In this document: positions 5,608 through 6,020 of the stretch, piece by piece | Position numbering within the stretch: the stretch's first letter is position 1 | How the letters are laid out: each line of letters opens with the position of its first letter | From: Granulosicoccaceae bacterium | GTDB lineage: Bacteria; Pseudomonadota; Gammaproteobacteria; DAOVJZ01 | Direction: 5' to 3' | DNA length: 6,020 bases | NCBI GenBank assembly: GCA_030632035.1 | Contig: DAOVJZ010000100.1 | Location: 1-6,020 of the forward strand | Translations under genes and position numbers: made by a program | Notes under the pieces: generated by a model | Told to the model about the DNA's origin: nothing | Seen by the model: the letters and a program-made list of their open reading frames with translations, nothing else | Database searches by the model: none

Positions 5608-5832
5608 TTAATTAATATCCTTCCATCCGCCGTCGGTGGATTCAGGGTGAAATGATACTACTGTCTCACATTCAACACACTGCAACGACATAACCTGAAT
5701 ATTGCTTTTCAGTACCAACCCCTCTTGGACGATAAGAAAATGATTGCATCCACAATCACATCGGAGGCGATGATAAGGATCAGCTTCCGAAAAAAATATT
5801 GATATTTCAGGCACTTCAGTCTTGGGCTTCAT
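5608..5832 (-). CDS. Small zinc-ribbon-like phage protein, unknown role
   Basis: From the ATG at 5832 the product has 74 residues; a TTG two codons earlier (5838) is also possible. Neither start has a clear ribosome binding site, and both lie inside the upstream gene, so coupling is likely. The protein has CDCGCNHF (Cys25, Cys27, Cys29 and His31, numbered from the ATG) and, about 21 residues on, CVEC (Cys52, Cys55), the spacing of a small zinc ribbon with two metal-binding knuckles. Between them lies a beta-like stretch LIVQEGLVLKSNIQVMSLQ. Zinc ribbons of this kind bind nucleic acid or protein; no enzyme motif is seen. The gene ends five bases before the -35 box of the candidate late promoter, where lambdoid phages carry the antiterminator Q. 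It is much shorter than known Q proteins, so a regulatory role is only a suggestion. Confidence 0.75.
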   Translation of the reverse strand: MKPKTEVPEISIFFSEADPYHRLRCDCGCNHFLIVQEGLVLKSNIQVMSLQCVECETVVSFHPESTDGGWKDIN

Positions 5833-6020
5833 CGACAACTGGTTTCATTAGTAATTGAATTCCTAATGTTAAATCGAATAATGTATTTGCTGCGGCATCT
5901 TCGTCATTAAAGCAACCCAAATGGAATATGCTCGTACCTATAACAACCGTGCAGTCAAAACTATTGGCATCACCAAACTCGCCACGATCAAACATATCAG
6001 CTATATTCCTCAAACCTTCT
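5816..6020 (-). CDS. Small phage protein, open at right window edge
   Basis: The reading frame ends at TGA (5818-5816) and is open to the window edge, so the true start may lie outside. Starts inside the window are TTG at 6013 (65 residues) and ATG at 5995 (59 residues, with GAGGA about eleven bases upstream). The sequence LRNIADMFDRGEFGDANSF, then a beta-like CTVVIGTSIFHLGCF and an Ala/Leu-rich helix, resembles a type of small phage protein that I recall starting with LR.IAD.I..GE; this favours a start a few residues beyond the edge. Function is unknown. It overlaps the next gene by 17 bases, so the two are probably translated together and belong to the block before the late promoter. No membrane or secretion signal is seen. 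Confidence 0.7.
   Translation of the reverse strand, partial: EGLRNIADMFDRGEFGDANSFDCTVVIGTSIFHLGCFNDEDAAANTLFDLTLGIQLLMKPVVDEAQD

Noticed and set aside
1..6020. tRNA genes, CRISPR arrays, insertion sequences, integrase or attachment sites
   Set aside because: I looked for cloverleaf-like sequence, spaced repeats, terminal inverted repeats and transposase or integrase motifs and found none that stand up.

Overview
The window is part of the genome of a tailed double-stranded DNA phage (Caudoviricetes) or a prophage. Every gene I can support lies on the minus strand, so transcription runs from right to left. The sequence is fairly AT-rich. Terminase and portal types resemble those of podovirus-like phages of Proteobacteria, but no gene here fixes the host. 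No integrase, attachment site, tRNA or bacterial housekeeping gene is visible, so free phage and prophage cannot be separated.

In transcription order there are two blocks. The first (6020 to 5608) holds two small overlapping genes: an open-ended small phage protein at the right edge and a 74-residue zinc-ribbon-like protein. The second block (5485 to 1) is the DNA packaging and head module: a 63-residue Ser/Gly/Lys-rich protein, the terminase small subunit, the terminase large subunit, two small proteins of unknown function, the portal protein, and the 5' part of a probable structural protein cut by the left edge. From terminase to portal the genes overlap or nearly touch (29 or 17 bp overlap, 1 bp overlap, 9 bp gap, 0 bp gap), as expected for one late transcript. 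Terminase small and large subunits recognise, cut and translocate the DNA through the portal ring into the head.

The most interesting part is the roughly 120-bp gap between the blocks. It holds a near-consensus sigma70 promoter (TTGACT, 17-bp spacer, TATTAT, with an AT-rich stretch upstream). About 30 bases after the predicted start site comes a strong intrinsic terminator with a GCAA tetraloop and eight T's, and only after it the packaging genes. This is the logic of the lambda late promoter pR', where a short leader RNA stops at a terminator until an antiterminator (Q) lets polymerase through. No recognisable Q gene is visible. The small zinc-ribbon gene ends five bases before the -35 box, so it sits where Q sits in lambda, which makes it a candidate regulator by position only.
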